Part shown: piece after piece, positions 1-5,654 of the stretch
Numbering within the stretch: the first letter of the stretch is position 1
How the letters are laid out: each line of letters begins with the position of its first letter
Origin: Rhodobiaceae bacterium
Lineage (GTDB): Bacteria; Pseudomonadota; Alphaproteobacteria; Parvibaculales; Parvibaculaceae
Assembly: GCA_027352645.1 (NCBI GenBank)
Contig: DAIEIL010000085.1
Coordinates: 1 to 6,695 of the forward strand
Direction: 5' to 3'
DNA: 6,695 nt
Notes under the pieces: generated by a model
What the model saw: the letters and a program-made list of their open reading frames with translations, nothing else
What the model was told of the DNA's origin: nothing
The model's database searches: none
Program-made: the position numbers and the translations under genes

Positions 1-216
1 GGCACCTGCTGCCGCGCGATCATCTCGTCGGAGATCTGCAATTACGATCCGACGATCATCACCGGCTTCGACGTGCGCTTTTCCTCGCCGGTCTTCCCCG
101 GCGAGACGGTGCTGGTCGACATCTGGAAAGACGGCAACATCGCGTCTTTCCGCGCACGGCTGAAGGAGCGCGACGTGACCGTCATCAACAATGGCAAGTG
201 CACGCTGAAGGCGTGA
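1..216 (+). CDS. MaoC-type (R)-specific enoyl-CoA hydratase, C-terminal fragment (5' end outside window)
   Basis: The frame is open from the first base and ends with TGA at 214-216, giving the last 71 residues of a protein that starts outside the window. The fragment carries the closing part of a hot-dog hydratase domain: a tract FDVRFSSPVFPGET at about residues 23-36, then VDIWKDG and SFRARLKERD, and it ends NNGKCTLKA. This order of an FxVRFxxPVxPGET strand followed by a W-containing strand is typical of the C-terminal half of MaoC-like / hydratase 2 enzymes, which hydrate trans-2-enoyl-CoA to (R)-3-hydroxyacyl-CoA in the cytoplasm. The catalytic Asp/His motif of the family is not expected in this piece and is not seen. 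The family call is fairly secure; substrate chain length cannot be judged. A strong hairpin begins 18 nt after the stop. Confidence 0.8.
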   Translation, partial: GTCCRAIISSEICNYDPTIITGFDVRFSSPVFPGETVLVDIWKDGNIASFRARLKERDVTVINNGKCTLKA

Positions 217-341
217 CGCTTCGGGCTTCGAGGCGCGCGGAACCTTGCGGTCCCGCGCGTCCGAACATGAGAAGAAATCGGGGGACCTCATCCCGAGGAG
301 GGCAAAGGCCCGCCTCACAGGATGACTGAAGGGGAAAGACG
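217..341. other. Non-coding gap between MaoC-type gene and StyC-like gene
   Basis: These 125 bases hold the hairpin described separately (234-259) and a leader with purine-rich tracts: GGAGG at 297-301 and AGGGGAAAG at 330-338. The second is close enough to the ATG at 342 to serve as its ribosome binding site; the first is too far away. An ATG at 322 is out of frame with the downstream gene. No convincing -35/-10 pair was recognised. Confidence 0.5.
234..259 (+). terminator. GC-rich hairpin after the MaoC-type gene, possible terminator
   Basis: Bases 234-244 (cgcgcggaacc) and 249-259 (ggtcccgcgcg) pair over 11 positions with one mismatch (A241 opposite C252) around a TTGC loop. The hairpin starts 18 nt after the TGA at 214-216. 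No T-run follows, so it is not a classical intrinsic terminator. In GC-rich genomes such stems may still end transcription or protect a 3' end. Confidence 0.45.
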
Positions 342-794
342 ATGGACAGGAAAATTCAGGGCCTACTGATCGCCAACGGTGCGTTGGTATTGCTCGCAGG
401 CTTTGCGGCGGGCTTTCCTTACGGCTCGACGGTGGTCGCCTCGATCGCGCCCGGCGCTGCGGCGGCGGATTTCGTCGAGCCCCTGTGCGCCTGGCATATG
501 GCCCATCTCGAAGGCGTGCTGAACGGGCTCCTCATGATCGCGGCGGCGGCAGCAGCAGGTGCGCTCACGCTTTCCTCGGCTTCGCAGCGGGTGATCCTCT
601 GGGGCCTCATCGTTTCCGGCTGGACAAATATCGTCGCCTCGACGATTTCCGCGCTCACCGGCGGGCGCGGCACCGCGGTTACCGGCCTCGACTGGAACAC
701 GCTCGACTTCCTGCTCTTCATGGCCGGGATCCTCGGCGCCGTCTCGGCGGCCATAGCGCTGGTCCTTGGCGGGCTCAGGGCGGCGCGGGGCTGA
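342..794 (+). CDS. Four-helix membrane protein resembling styrene-oxide isomerase (StyC-like)
   Basis: The product has 150 residues and four hydrophobic segments at about 7-28, 56-77, 84-105 and 122-145, so it should be an integral inner-membrane protein with short loops. The start of helix 2 carries WHMAHLEGVLNG (residues 51-62), very like the HxxAHLEGxLNG signature I associate with StyC, the membrane isomerase that converts epoxides to aldehydes using heme b bound by a histidine. H55 and N61 keep the six-residue spacing of the His/Asn pair recalled for StyC (H58/N64). StyC is about 169 residues, so this protein is somewhat short. Its only tyrosine is Y27, and helix 3 reads GWTNIVAST with no tyrosine, so the active site differs from what I recall of StyC and true styrene-oxide isomerisation is doubtful. 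The ATG at 342 is preceded by an AGGGGAAAG tract at 330-338. Family fold likely; function uncertain. Confidence 0.72.
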   Translation: MDRKIQGLLIANGALVLLAGFAAGFPYGSTVVASIAPGAAAADFVEPLCAWHMAHLEGVLNGLLMIAAAAAAGALTLSSASQRVILWGLIVSGWTNIVASTISALTGGRGTAVTGLDWNTLDFLLFMAGILGAVSAAIALVLGGLRAARG

Positions 795-811
795 AAAACG
801 CACTTCGCACA

Positions 812-847
812 TTTGGCAGAAATCGCCTGCTCTTTGGCATTTCCGCC
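812..847 (+). promoter_or_regulatory. Two 21-bp-spaced direct half-sites upstream of the GlxA-type regulator
   Basis: TTTGGCA occurs at 812-818 and again at 833-839, exactly 21 bp apart, and each copy is followed by CGCC (824-827 and 843-847 region). The second copy also forms a TGGC-N6-GCCA dyad (835-848). Two direct half-sites two helical turns apart is the usual binding layout of AraC-family proteins, and the next gene, starting 27 bp downstream of the second repeat unit, encodes one. An autoregulatory operator is therefore inferred. TTGGCA also resembles a -35 box, but no good -10 lies at the correct distance. Confidence 0.42.
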
Positions 848-874
848 AGGGAAGAGGGGACCTAAGCTCGGGGC

Positions 875-1912
875 ATGACAAAGCCCCGACTGCCCAGACG
901 CGTGTTGATGCTCGGCTTCGAGAACGCCCAGATTCTCGATGTGACCGGGCCCTTTCAGATTCTCGAGGCGGCGCGAGCCAGATCGGGCGAGCCCGCATAT
1001 GAGATTGAACTCATCGCGCCGGAACGCGGCCCTTTCCGCACAAGTTGCGGGCTGACGCTCACCGCCACGCGCGGGATCGACGAGATCGGCGACGAGGAAC
1101 TCGGCCAGGTTCACTCCCTTCTCGTCGCGGGCGGCATGGGCACGCGCAACGTCGTCCATGACGCGCGGGTGATCGGTTTCATCCGCCGCGCCGCCGCCAG
1201 GACGAAGCGCACCGTCTCGGTCTGCACCGGAGCGCTGCTTCTCGCAGGCGCGGGACTGCTCGACGGCAAGCGCGCCGCGACGCATTGGGCCTTTGCCGAA
1301 GCGCTGCGCCGCGACTTTCCAAAGGTCGAGGTCGATCCCGACGCGATCTATGTGCGGGCCGGAAAAATCTGGACATCGGCGGGCGTCACCGCAGGCATGG
1401 ATCTCGCGCTGGCGCTTGTGGAGGAAGATCTCGGCCGGGAAACGGCGCTCGCCATTGCGCGGCATCTCGTGATGTTCCTGATGCGGCCCGGTGGACAATC
1501 GCAATTCTCGGCGCAGCTTGCCGCGCAAGGCGTGAGCGACGAGCGGATCGCACGCGTCTGCGCCCATATCGTCGGGAACCCGCGAGACGACCTGAGTGTG
1601 CCCGCACTCGCCGCCCATGCGCATATGAGCGAACGCACCTTCGCGCGGCGTTTTGCCGAAGCAACTGGCCTGACACCCGCTCAATTCGTGGAACGGGCGC
1701 GTCTCGACGAGGCGCGGCGGCGTCTTACCGAGGGAAGCGCGCCGGTGGAGACAGTCGCTCATCACGCAGGCTTCGGCCAGGCAGAGCGCATGCGCCGCGC
1801 CTTTCTGCGCCATCTCGGCGTCACTCCCAATCGCTATCGCGAACGTTTCCAGACCGCGAAGCGGCCCATTTCCATCAATCTCATCGCGGAGGAGAGGCAA
1901 AATGTCTCGTGA
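875..1912 (+). CDS. GlxA-family transcriptional regulator (DJ-1/PfpI domain + AraC-type HTH)
   Basis: The 345-residue protein has two parts. Residues about 8-195 form a DJ-1/PfpI (class I glutamine amidotransferase-like) domain with LDVTGPF (D22), AGGMGT (85-90), the nucleophile elbow VCTGALLLAG with C117, and THWAF with H137. Residues about 230-328 form an AraC-type DNA-binding domain with two helix-turn-helix units, LAAHAHMSERTFARRF near 245-260 and VAHHAGFGQAERMRRAF near 294-310, followed by the family ending GVTPNRYRERF. This is the standard size and order for GlxA-type regulators, which usually bind a small nitrogenous or carbon ligand in the DJ-1 domain and activate neighbouring catabolic genes. 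The nucleophile-type cysteine is kept, whereas some regulators lose it. The start has no strong nearby ribosome binding site (GAGG at about 854-857 is far); an internal ATG at 908 is possible but would cut into the first strand. Ligand unknown. Confidence 0.92.
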   Translation: MTKPRLPRRVLMLGFENAQILDVTGPFQILEAARARSGEPAYEIELIAPERGPFRTSCGLTLTATRGIDEIGDEELGQVHSLLVAGGMGTRNVVHDARVIGFIRRAAARTKRTVSVCTGALLLAGAGLLDGKRAATHWAFAEALRRDFPKVEVDPDAIYVRAGKIWTSAGVTAGMDLALALVEEDLGRETALAIARHLVMFLMRPGGQSQFSAQLAAQGVSDERIARVCAHIVGNPRDDLSVPALAAHAHMSERTFARRFAEATGLTPAQFVERARLDEARRRLTEGSAPVETVAHHAGFGQAERMRRAFLRHLGVTPNRYRERFQTAKRPISINLIAEERQNVS

Positions 1913-2522
1913 ACGCACCATCGGCATTCTCATTTTCGACGATGCGGAGGAACTGGATTTCGTCGGTCCCTATGAGGTCTTCACCATGTCGAACGAAGTG
2001 TTCGGACAAAAGGGGCAGCCGCGGCCCGACAAGGTGCTGCTGATCTCGGAAAAGGGAGAGATCATCACCGGCGCCAAGGGCATGCGCGTCGATGCCCATG
2101 CTTCCATCGCCGAGATTGACAAGCTCGACCTGCTGCTGGTGCCGGGCGGCATGGGCACACGGCGCGAGATCGGCAACAAGACGATCACCGACTGGGTGGC
2201 GCGGATCGCCGGCACCTGCGAGTGGGTCACGAGCGTCTGTACGGGCTCTCTCATCCTGGCCGTGGCAGGCCCCGCCCGGGGCAAGCGCGTGACGACGCAT
2301 TGGGCCTTTGTGCCGACGTTGCGCGAGCGCGGCGAGGTTTCGGAAGTGCTCGAAAAGCTGCGCTACGTGCGCGACGGCAATGTCGTGACCTCGGCGGGCG
2401 TTTCGGCGGGCATAGACATGGCGCTCTGGCTGGTCGGCCAGATGCATGGCGAGGATCATGCCCGGGCGACCCAGCTCGGCATGCAATATGACCCCGCGCC
2501 ACCCTACGCGGCTTCTGTCTGA
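1902..2522 (+). CDS. Stand-alone DJ-1/PfpI family protein, isonitrile hydratase-like
   Basis: The 206-residue protein is a single DJ-1/PfpI domain with no DNA-binding part. Visible landmarks are LDFVGPYEVF (D19), PGGMGT (81-86), the elbow SVCTGS with C113 and T114, and THWAF with H133. D19, C113 and T114 correspond to the Asp/Cys/Thr set I recall as important in isonitrile hydratase (InhA, about 228 residues), which hydrates isonitriles to N-substituted formamides, so that activity is possible but unproven. The protein is clearly a paralogue of the DJ-1 half of the upstream regulator, including an 18-base identical stretch over the ATHWAF/TTHWAF codons. Its ATG lies 11 nt inside the regulator gene and follows a good GGAGG at 1888-1892, so the two are probably co-transcribed and translationally coupled. 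It ends PYAASV with no extra domain. It could instead be a ligand-binding partner or chaperone-like DJ-1 protein. Confidence 0.88.
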   Translation: MSRERTIGILIFDDAEELDFVGPYEVFTMSNEVFGQKGQPRPDKVLLISEKGEIITGAKGMRVDAHASIAEIDKLDLLLVPGGMGTRREIGNKTITDWVARIAGTCEWVTSVCTGSLILAVAGPARGKRVTTHWAFVPTLRERGEVSEVLEKLRYVRDGNVVTSAGVSAGIDMALWLVGQMHGEDHARATQLGMQYDPAPPYAASV

Positions 2523-2566
2523 CGCCCCCGCATTCAGATTAGACGAAAGCGGCGGAATCCGGTCTA

Positions 2567-2588
2567 CTCCCGACAACAAAATCGGGAG
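2567..2588 (+). promoter_or_regulatory. Hairpin covering the ribosome binding site of the HSL-type esterase
   Basis: CTCCCGA (2567-2573) pairs perfectly with TCGGGAG (2582-2588) around an A-rich 8-base loop. The 3' arm contains GGGAG (2584-2588), which sits 6 nt before the ATG at 2595 and is the obvious ribosome binding site. In RNA this would partly hide the site. A 7-bp stem is short, so a regulatory role is only a possibility. Confidence 0.35.
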
Positions 2589-2594
2589 AGACGC

Positions 2595-3560
2595 ATGTCA
2601 GACAAGCACCCCTTCGATCCGGCCCTTTTCCGCCCGGAGGCGATTTCCGCCGAGACCCGCGCCATCAACGAGGCGATCGTCAAGGCGATCGCCGACATGG
2701 AAGAGTGGTGGGACGTAGGGGCGCAGAAGATGCGCGACGCGCGCGCCCGCGGCGAAGGCCCGTTCCCGCTCGCGCCGAAGTCCGACGCCGCCCGCACCAT
2801 CGAAATCCCCGGAAAGGGCGGGCACAAGATCCCGCTTCGCATCATTTCGCCGGAAAGCCCCCGGGGCGTCTATCTCCACATTCATGGCGGCGGCTGGGTG
2901 CTGGGCGCTGCCGACCAGCAAGACCCGATGCTCGAACGCATCGCGAAGAATGCTGGCCTCGCGGTCATCAGCGTCGAATATCGCCTCGCGCCAGAGCATC
3001 CCTATCCCGCCGGTCCCGACGATTGCGAAGCCGCCGCTGTCTGGCTCGTCGAGAATGCGGCGAAGGAATTCGGTACCGACAAGATCACCATCGGCGGCGA
3101 AAGTGCGGGCGGTCATCTCTCCGCCGTCACGCTCCTGCGCATGCGCGACCGCCACGGCTATACGGGCTTCAAGGGCGCGAACCTTGTCTTCGGCGCCTTC
3201 GACATGAGCATGACGCCGAGCCAGAAGCATTTCGGCAATGAACGGCTGATCCTTCGCACCGTCGACATCGAGCAGTTCGGCGACGCATTCCTGCCCGAGG
3301 GCGTCGACCGCCGCCATCCGGACGTCTCGCCGCTTTATGCAAACCTCAAGGACATGCCGCCCGCCCTCTTCACCATCGGCACACGCGACGCGCTGCTCGA
3401 CGACTCGCTCTTCATGCATGGGCGCTGGCTCGCGGCCGGCAACGAAGGGGAGCTTGCCGTCTATCCGGGCGGCGCGCATGGCTTCATCGCCTTTCCGGGC
3501 GAGATCGCCAGATCGGCCAATGAGCGGATCGACGCCTTCCTCTCTCGCGTGACCGGCTGA
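2595..3560 (+). CDS. Alpha/beta hydrolase fold-3 esterase (hormone-sensitive lipase family)
   Basis: The 321-residue product has the full signature of the HSL family of carboxylesterases. The oxyanion motif HGGGW is at 97-101, the nucleophile elbow GGESAGG at 167-173 gives catalytic S170, the acid is most likely D265 in GTRDALLDD, and the histidine is H295 in GGAHGF. The VEYRLAPEHPYP tract (127-138) is also typical. About 90 residues before the oxyanion motif probably form the cap. No signal peptide is seen, so it should act in the cytoplasm on short- to medium-chain esters. Length is normal for the family. The ATG at 2595 follows GGGAG at 2584-2588, part of a small hairpin. It lies 72 nt after the DJ-1 gene and only 7 nt before the first hot-dog gene, so it may be in the same transcript as both. 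The natural substrate cannot be read from the sequence. Confidence 0.93.
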   Translation: MSDKHPFDPALFRPEAISAETRAINEAIVKAIADMEEWWDVGAQKMRDARARGEGPFPLAPKSDAARTIEIPGKGGHKIPLRIISPESPRGVYLHIHGGGWVLGAADQQDPMLERIAKNAGLAVISVEYRLAPEHPYPAGPDDCEAAAVWLVENAAKEFGTDKITIGGESAGGHLSAVTLLRMRDRHGYTGFKGANLVFGAFDMSMTPSQKHFGNERLILRTVDIEQFGDAFLPEGVDRRHPDVSPLYANLKDMPPALFTIGTRDALLDDSLFMHGRWLAAGNEGELAVYPGGAHGFIAFPGEIARSANERIDAFLSRVTG

Positions 3561-3567
3561 TCCACGA

Positions 3568-4470
3568 ATGAGCGGCATGATCGACACCTATCGTGGCTAT
3601 GTCTCGATGCAGGAATGCGACGAGATGGGCCACATGAATATCCAGCACTACATCAGCAAGACCTCCGACGCCTCGTTTAACTTTCGCGTGGCAATCGGCA
3701 TGGGGTTTTCGCATCAACGCGAAAGCGGGCTCGGCTATGTCGCGCTCGAACATCACATCCGCTTCCATCGGGAACTCAGAACCAGCGACCTCGTGATCGT
3801 GAAGTCCGGCGTCATCGAGATCCGCGACAAGACCATGCGCATGTATCAGGAGATGCGCGAAGTCCTCGACGACAGGCTCGCTGCCACCTTCATCGTCGAT
3901 GTCGGCTGTCTCGACCTGAAGACGCGGCGGCTCGTGCCATGGCCTGAGGAAACGCGAAAGAAAGCCGAAGCGCTCATCGTCAACGAACCCGAATATTCGC
4001 GCCCACGCGGTCTTTCGCGCGAGATCATGGACCGCGACGTATCGGCCGTCCGGGCACACGCGCTCGACATGTTCGAAAGCAACCGCTCCGTCGTGAACAC
4101 CTGGGAGTGCGACACGAACGGCCATATGAATGCGCGGTTCTTCATGGCGCGTTTCTCGGACGCCCAGGGCCATATGTGGTCGCATGCGGGCCTCGGGCGC
4201 CATCAGCAGGCGGCGGCAGGGCTCGCCACCGCAACCGTTGAGATGCGGCTCATCTATTTCCGCGAGCTGATGGCAGGAGAGACGCTTTGCGTCAAAACCG
4301 GCCTTGTCGAAGCGGGCGAAAAGACGCTGCGCTACCGGCATTGGCTCTTCAATGCCGAGACAGGCGAACCGGCCTGCGCCGCCGAAGGGCTCGGCCTTCT
4401 CTTCGACAGGGAGACGCGCAAGGCCGTGCGCATTCCCGATAATATCGCCGCCCGCTTCGCGCGTGGCTGA
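3568..4470 (+). CDS. Double hot-dog thioesterase-like protein (first of an adjacent pair)
   Basis: The 300-residue protein is an internal duplication of a 4HBT-type hot-dog domain. Domain 1 (about 8-125) has QECDEMGHMNIQHY with D18 and G21-N24. Domain 2 (about 172-290) has WECDTNGHMNARFF with D182 and G185-N188. The conserved Asp after the cysteine matches the position of the catalytic Asp of 4-hydroxybenzoyl-CoA thioesterase, and the GH(V/M)N motif is that of YbgC/FadM-like acyl-CoA thioesterases. Both domains look intact, so hydrolysis of an acyl-CoA in the cytoplasm is the likely role. A linker rich in charged residues and Pro (about 126-165) joins the halves. The ATG at 3568 has no clear ribosome binding site and lies 7 nt after the esterase stop, suggesting coupled translation; an in-frame ATG at 3577 is an alternative, and the next gene has the same M-x-x-MID start pattern. 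Substrate unknown. Confidence 0.85.
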   Translation: MSGMIDTYRGYVSMQECDEMGHMNIQHYISKTSDASFNFRVAIGMGFSHQRESGLGYVALEHHIRFHRELRTSDLVIVKSGVIEIRDKTMRMYQEMREVLDDRLAATFIVDVGCLDLKTRRLVPWPEETRKKAEALIVNEPEYSRPRGLSREIMDRDVSAVRAHALDMFESNRSVVNTWECDTNGHMNARFFMARFSDAQGHMWSHAGLGRHQQAAAGLATATVEMRLIYFRELMAGETLCVKTGLVEAGEKTLRYRHWLFNAETGEPACAAEGLGLLFDRETRKAVRIPDNIAARFARG

Positions 4471-4502
4471 CAGAATTCTGACCTGGAACAGAGGTATCGC
4501 TA

Positions 4503-5417
4503 ATGGGTGAGATGATCGACGTCGCGCGGTCGAGCGTGCAGACATGGCAGTCCGACCAGATGGGCCATATGAATGTGCAGTTCTATATGGAGCATGCGAC
4601 GCAGGGCCTTGCGGCACTCGGCGTTCACCTCGGACTGGGACCGCGCTTCGTTGCCGCCGAACAGGCGCGCCTCATTGCCCGCGACCACCATGTGCGCTTC
4701 CTGCGCGAGCAGCGGCCCGGCGCGCCCTTCACCATTCGCGCGGGCATTCTCGGCGTCACGGATTTCGGCCTGCGCGTCTATGAGGAAATGTGGAACACGG
4801 TGTCAGGCGAGGTCGCGGCGACTTTTGCCGCCGATGTCGAATTGCTCGACGAGGATTCGCGCGAGGTGAAGCCACTGCCCGCCAAGGCGAAAGCGGCAGC
4901 GAAGAACCTCATCGTGGAACTCCCCGCCCATGGCGCCCCGCGCGGCCTGACGCTCTACGCGCCGCGCCCGGCACCGAAACTCGCCGACGCTAAACAACTC
5001 GTCTTCACATGGCAGGGCGAGATCCAGCCCGAGCAGTGCGACACGCAGGGCTATCTGATTGCGCGGCACTTCATGGGCATTGTCTCGGACTCCATTCCGA
5101 ACCTGCTCGGCCAGTTACAGGGCGACGACCGCTCGAAAAACGCGAGGGTCGGCGGCGCGGCATTGGAATATCGCTTCCATTATCACCGCTTTCCCCGCGC
5201 AGGCGACGTGTTGACGCTCCGGAGCGGACTCAAGGAAGTGGGACCGAAGACATATGTCTGGTGTCACTGGCTCTTCGATCTCGAAAGGGGCGACGCCATC
5301 GCGACCGCCGAGGCCGTCGCCATCGCGCTCGATCTCGAAGCACGCAAGGCCATTCCCATTCCCGAAGACATGCGTCGGAAGCTCGAAGAACATGTCGTGC
5401 CGGGATTAAGCGTCTGA
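4503..5417 (+). CDS. Double hot-dog thioesterase-like protein, paralogue with degenerate second domain
   Basis: This 304-residue protein aligns end to end with its upstream neighbour: both start M-x-x-MID, share AATF near residue 105, PRGL near 146, a HWLF tract near 255, and an ARKAIPIP / TRKAVRIP ending. Domain 1 has TWQSDQMGHMNVQFY (D18, G21-N24) and looks functional. In domain 2 the matching stretch reads QCDTQGYLIARHF: D180 is kept, but the HMN triplet has become YLI (184-186). Domain 2 may therefore be structural or have a different pocket. The gene lies 32 nt after the upstream copy, with AGAGG at about 4489-4493 as ribosome binding site for the ATG at 4503; ATG at 4512 is an alternative. 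It probably arose by tandem duplication. It may act alone or form a mixed assembly with its neighbour; neither can be told from sequence. Its last 12 nt overlap the end of the convergent gene. Confidence 0.84.
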   Translation: MGEMIDVARSSVQTWQSDQMGHMNVQFYMEHATQGLAALGVHLGLGPRFVAAEQARLIARDHHVRFLREQRPGAPFTIRAGILGVTDFGLRVYEEMWNTVSGEVAATFAADVELLDEDSREVKPLPAKAKAAAKNLIVELPAHGAPRGLTLYAPRPAPKLADAKQLVFTWQGEIQPEQCDTQGYLIARHFMGIVSDSIPNLLGQLQGDDRSKNARVGGAALEYRFHYHRFPRAGDVLTLRSGLKEVGPKTYVWCHWLFDLERGDAIATAEAVAIALDLEARKAIPIPEDMRRKLEEHVVPGLSV

Positions 5418-5654
5418 CACCTTCAGAAGCCGCTTCGCCTTGATGACGAAGCCACGCTCACCCGCAATGCGCTGGATGGTCTTCATCCCTCTGGCCAGCG
5501 GATAGAGCGCTTCCATGTCATGCGCCTCGCGGGCGGCGGAGGCCGCTTTTCGCGTCTCGTTATAGAGCGCGAGAAGCTCCGCCTCGCTCAGCGCGCGCAA
5601 GAACGCTTCCTTTTCCGGGCGGCTCGGATCTGGCTCGGAAAAGATAAGCGTCAT
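5406..5654 (-). CDS. Uncharacterised 82-residue helical protein
   Basis: I do not recognise this family. The 82-residue product starts MTLIFSEPDP, is rich in Ala, Glu, Arg and Leu through the middle (about 14-62), and ends with a basic stretch IKAKRLLKVSDA. It looks mainly alpha-helical, soluble and cytoplasmic, with no membrane segment, no Cys and no metal motif. The open frame runs further upstream, to 5993, but that part is antisense to the hydrolase and has the Arg/Ala-rich look of a shadow frame; the ATG at 5654-5652 overlaps the hydrolase TGA by one base (TGATG), a common coupling arrangement, and no ribosome binding site is visible, which suits re-initiation. It is probably in one transcript with the hydrolase and crotonase genes. 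Its stop TAA (5408-5406) lies inside the end of the convergent thioesterase-like gene. Confidence 0.68.
   Translation of the reverse strand: MTLIFSEPDPSRPEKEAFLRALSEAELLALYNETRKAASAAREAHDMEALYPLARGMKTIQRIAGERGFVIKAKRLLKVSDA

Noticed and set aside
278..296. TCGGG/CCCGA inverted repeat in the leader of the StyC-like gene
   Set aside because: It has only 5 bp with a long loop and is expected by chance in GC-rich DNA.
813..841. Sigma-70 promoter with TTGGCA as -35
   Set aside because: The sequence 17 bp downstream is a poor -10 match for either copy; the 21-bp repeat spacing fits AraC-type half-sites better.
419..1933. A 504-codon open frame on the - strand across the StyC-like and GlxA-type genes
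   Set aside because: It is antisense to two well-supported genes, its translation shows no recognisable domain, and long antisense frames are expected in GC-rich DNA with strong third-position bias.
2598..3587. A 329-codon open frame on the - strand across the esterase gene
   Set aside because: The + strand has a complete catalytic signature (HGGGW, GGESAGG, Asp, His); the antisense frame is its shadow.
3484..4617. A 377-codon open frame on the - strand across the first hot-dog gene
   Set aside because: It is antisense to a gene with clear duplicated D-x-x-GHMN motifs, and its His/Arg/Ala-rich translation matches no family.
5432..5452. GCTTCG/CGAAGC inverted repeat just past the + strand stop, as a two-way terminator
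   Set aside because: It has only 6 bp with a 9-base loop and no T-run on either strand, and lies within coding sequence of the - strand gene.
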